Below, piece after piece: positions 63,212 through 64,000 of a stretch of 64,000 nucleotides of DNA. The stretch covers positions 62,001 to 126,000 of the forward strand of contig NZ_JAKILD010000007.1 in NCBI RefSeq assembly GCF_023283825.1, in the 5' to 3' direction. The notes under the pieces were generated by a model. The model did no database searches. It was not told the origin of the DNA and saw nothing but the letters and a program-made list of their open reading frames with translations. The translations under genes were made by a program, and so were the position numbers. This stretch comes from Shewanella olleyana (GTDB taxonomy: Bacteria; Pseudomonadota; Gammaproteobacteria; Enterobacterales; Shewanellaceae). Position 1 is the stretch's first letter, and each line of letters opens with the position of its first letter.

Positions 63212-64000
63212 TATTGTCCCCTTCATCAGTATCTAATTGAGTTGCTGAATCCAATTGAGTGTCTTTTGCTAAATCATTAGGATTTAAAGATTGCTGTTGG
63301 TCTGAGGGCTGCTCTGACTGTGAAATTAGCTCTTGGTTGTCATCCTGAGTATTTTCTTTAGCTTGCGCTGAAACGTCATCATGTGTTGCAGTCTCATTAG
63401 ACGCATCATCAGCTAACATTCCTGAGTCATTCACACTTGCTTTATTGACGCTATCAGCAGAAGTTTCCGCGTGCTCCACATCCTGAGCCCGGGCATCAAT
63501 ATCATTTATCTTAGGTAACTCGTCGACTACCTCAGTGGTATATTGAGGGTGCTCAGTTTTAATGGTTTGTACGTTGGCTTGAATACCACTGGCTTGCTCT
63601 TGCAAGTCATGCAACACCTGACGCATTCTTTCTTCAACACGTAAATCAACACTCGAACGCATACTGTTAATAATGCAGTCGCCAGGATTAAGTGAAGGAT
63701 CCGCTTCTATATCCCAGTGATTTTTTTGTAATTGTGCGTCGCTATAAAGTTGCATCACTAAAGTGGCATCATCAGGATGTAATCTAAGTTTGACTTGCTG
63801 CTCTTTGATAGGCAATGAGTCAACGCCTTGACGCAGCACAGACAAGATATGTTCAGGGTGAGTTTTTAGTTCATGACCGACAATAGATTTAGCAAGATTG
63901 ATAGCCAAGGTTAACACTTCAGCTTCAATTTCAGCATCGAGTAACATTAACGGTTGTTCGAATTGCTGCACCAGCTGAGTTAATCGTTCAAGGACTTCAT
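63180..64000 (-). CDS. fliH: Flagellar export ATPase regulator FliH with a long acidic tail (5' end outside window)
   Basis: The frame is open to the window edge (upstream codons read [16 protein letters not shown]), so the N-terminus is missing and the GTG at 63971 is internal. The visible core (residues about 1-130 of the 263 after that GTG) is the FliH domain: [37 protein letters not shown] and [26 protein letters not shown]. After this core a tail of about 133 residues, rich in Asp, Glu, Gln, Ser and Thr (63183-63581), extends beyond the usual FliH end. FliH holds FliI at the C-ring; the tail's role is unknown. Confidence 0.9.
   Translation of the reverse strand, partial: EVLERLTQLVQQFEQPLMLLDAEIEAEVLTLAINLAKSIVGHELKTHPEHILSVLRQGVDSLPIKEQQVKLRLHPDDATLVMQLYSDAQLQKNHWDIEADPSLNPGDCIINSMRSSVDLRVEERMRQVLHDLQEQASGIQANVQTIKTEHPQYTTEVVDELPKINDIDARAQDVEHAETSADSVNKASVNDSGMLADDASNETATHDDVSAQAKENTQDDNQELISQSEQPSDQQQSLNPNDLAKDTQLDSATQLDTDEGDNNVKPSTSVTQ

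Noticed and set aside
1..64000. A new defence, toxin-antitoxin, CRISPR or secondary-metabolite system
   Set aside because: No nuclease-helicase defence sets, small paired toxin genes, repeat-spacer arrays or synthase genes were seen; the helicase and nuclease here are housekeeping types.

Overview
The window reads as an ordinary chromosomal segment of a marine gammaproteobacterium, most probably Shewanella or a close relative in the Alteromonadales. The reasons are the moderately AT-rich DNA, E. coli-like versions of ppnN, xni, rlmM, ygdD, gcvA, thiI, nadK and ltaE, a sodium-type PomA/PomB stator, an NAD-type isocitrate dehydrogenase, and a polar-flagellum cluster with FlhF/FlhG plus the ParC/ParP chemotaxis-array positioning pair. 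I see no rRNA, tRNA, CRISPR array, phage, plasmid or complete insertion sequence. Genus and species are inference.

Left part (1-38 kb), mostly housekeeping: the end of a protein with a degenerate GGDEF domain; a coiled-coil diguanylate cyclase behind a flagellar-type sigma-28 promoter; ppnN; xni with a DUF3192 gene; an S9 peptidase; NAD-ICDH; rlmM, ygdD, a small hydrolase and gcvA; thiI; pomAB, also behind a sigma-28-like promoter; xseB-ispA-dxs; grpE behind a very good sigma-32 promoter, divergent from nadK; a YeiR-type GTPase; a RhlE-like helicase; a lipoprotein cyclophilin; an iron alcohol dehydrogenase; ndh; a thioesterase; ltaE; an OmpA-like/MscS pair; a POT peptide transporter; and mlaA with an RssB-like regulator.

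Right part (38-64 kb), flagellum and chemotaxis. A plus-strand pair encodes a FliK-like protein and a free-standing FlhB C-terminal-like protein. It meets a long minus-strand block that reads, in transcription order from the right edge, fliH (cut), fliI, fliJ; fliK, L, M, N, O, P, Q, R, flhB; flhA, flhF, flhG, fliA, cheY, cheZ, cheA, cheB, an unknown membrane gene, parC, parP, cheW and DUF2802. Sigma-54 type (-24/-12) promoters can be read upstream of fliK and flhA. Three sigma-28 type promoters precede the diguanylate cyclase, pomAB and the FliK-like/FlhB-like pair, so several separated loci probably belong to one flagellar transcription hierarchy.

Most noteworthy: (i) the sigma-28-linked FliK-like/FlhB-like pair with two tandem 19-base repeats in its leader; (ii) two intergenic palindromic repeats, different in sequence, that share a 51-nt core with the same spacing and a central hairpin whose paired bases covary; (iii) three copies of an EFExLLDxLHGxG motif in the CheA linker; (iv) an unknown membrane protein between cheB and parC; (v) a long acidic tail on FliH. 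I did not find a clearly new defence, biosynthetic or mobile system; most of the window is core genome.
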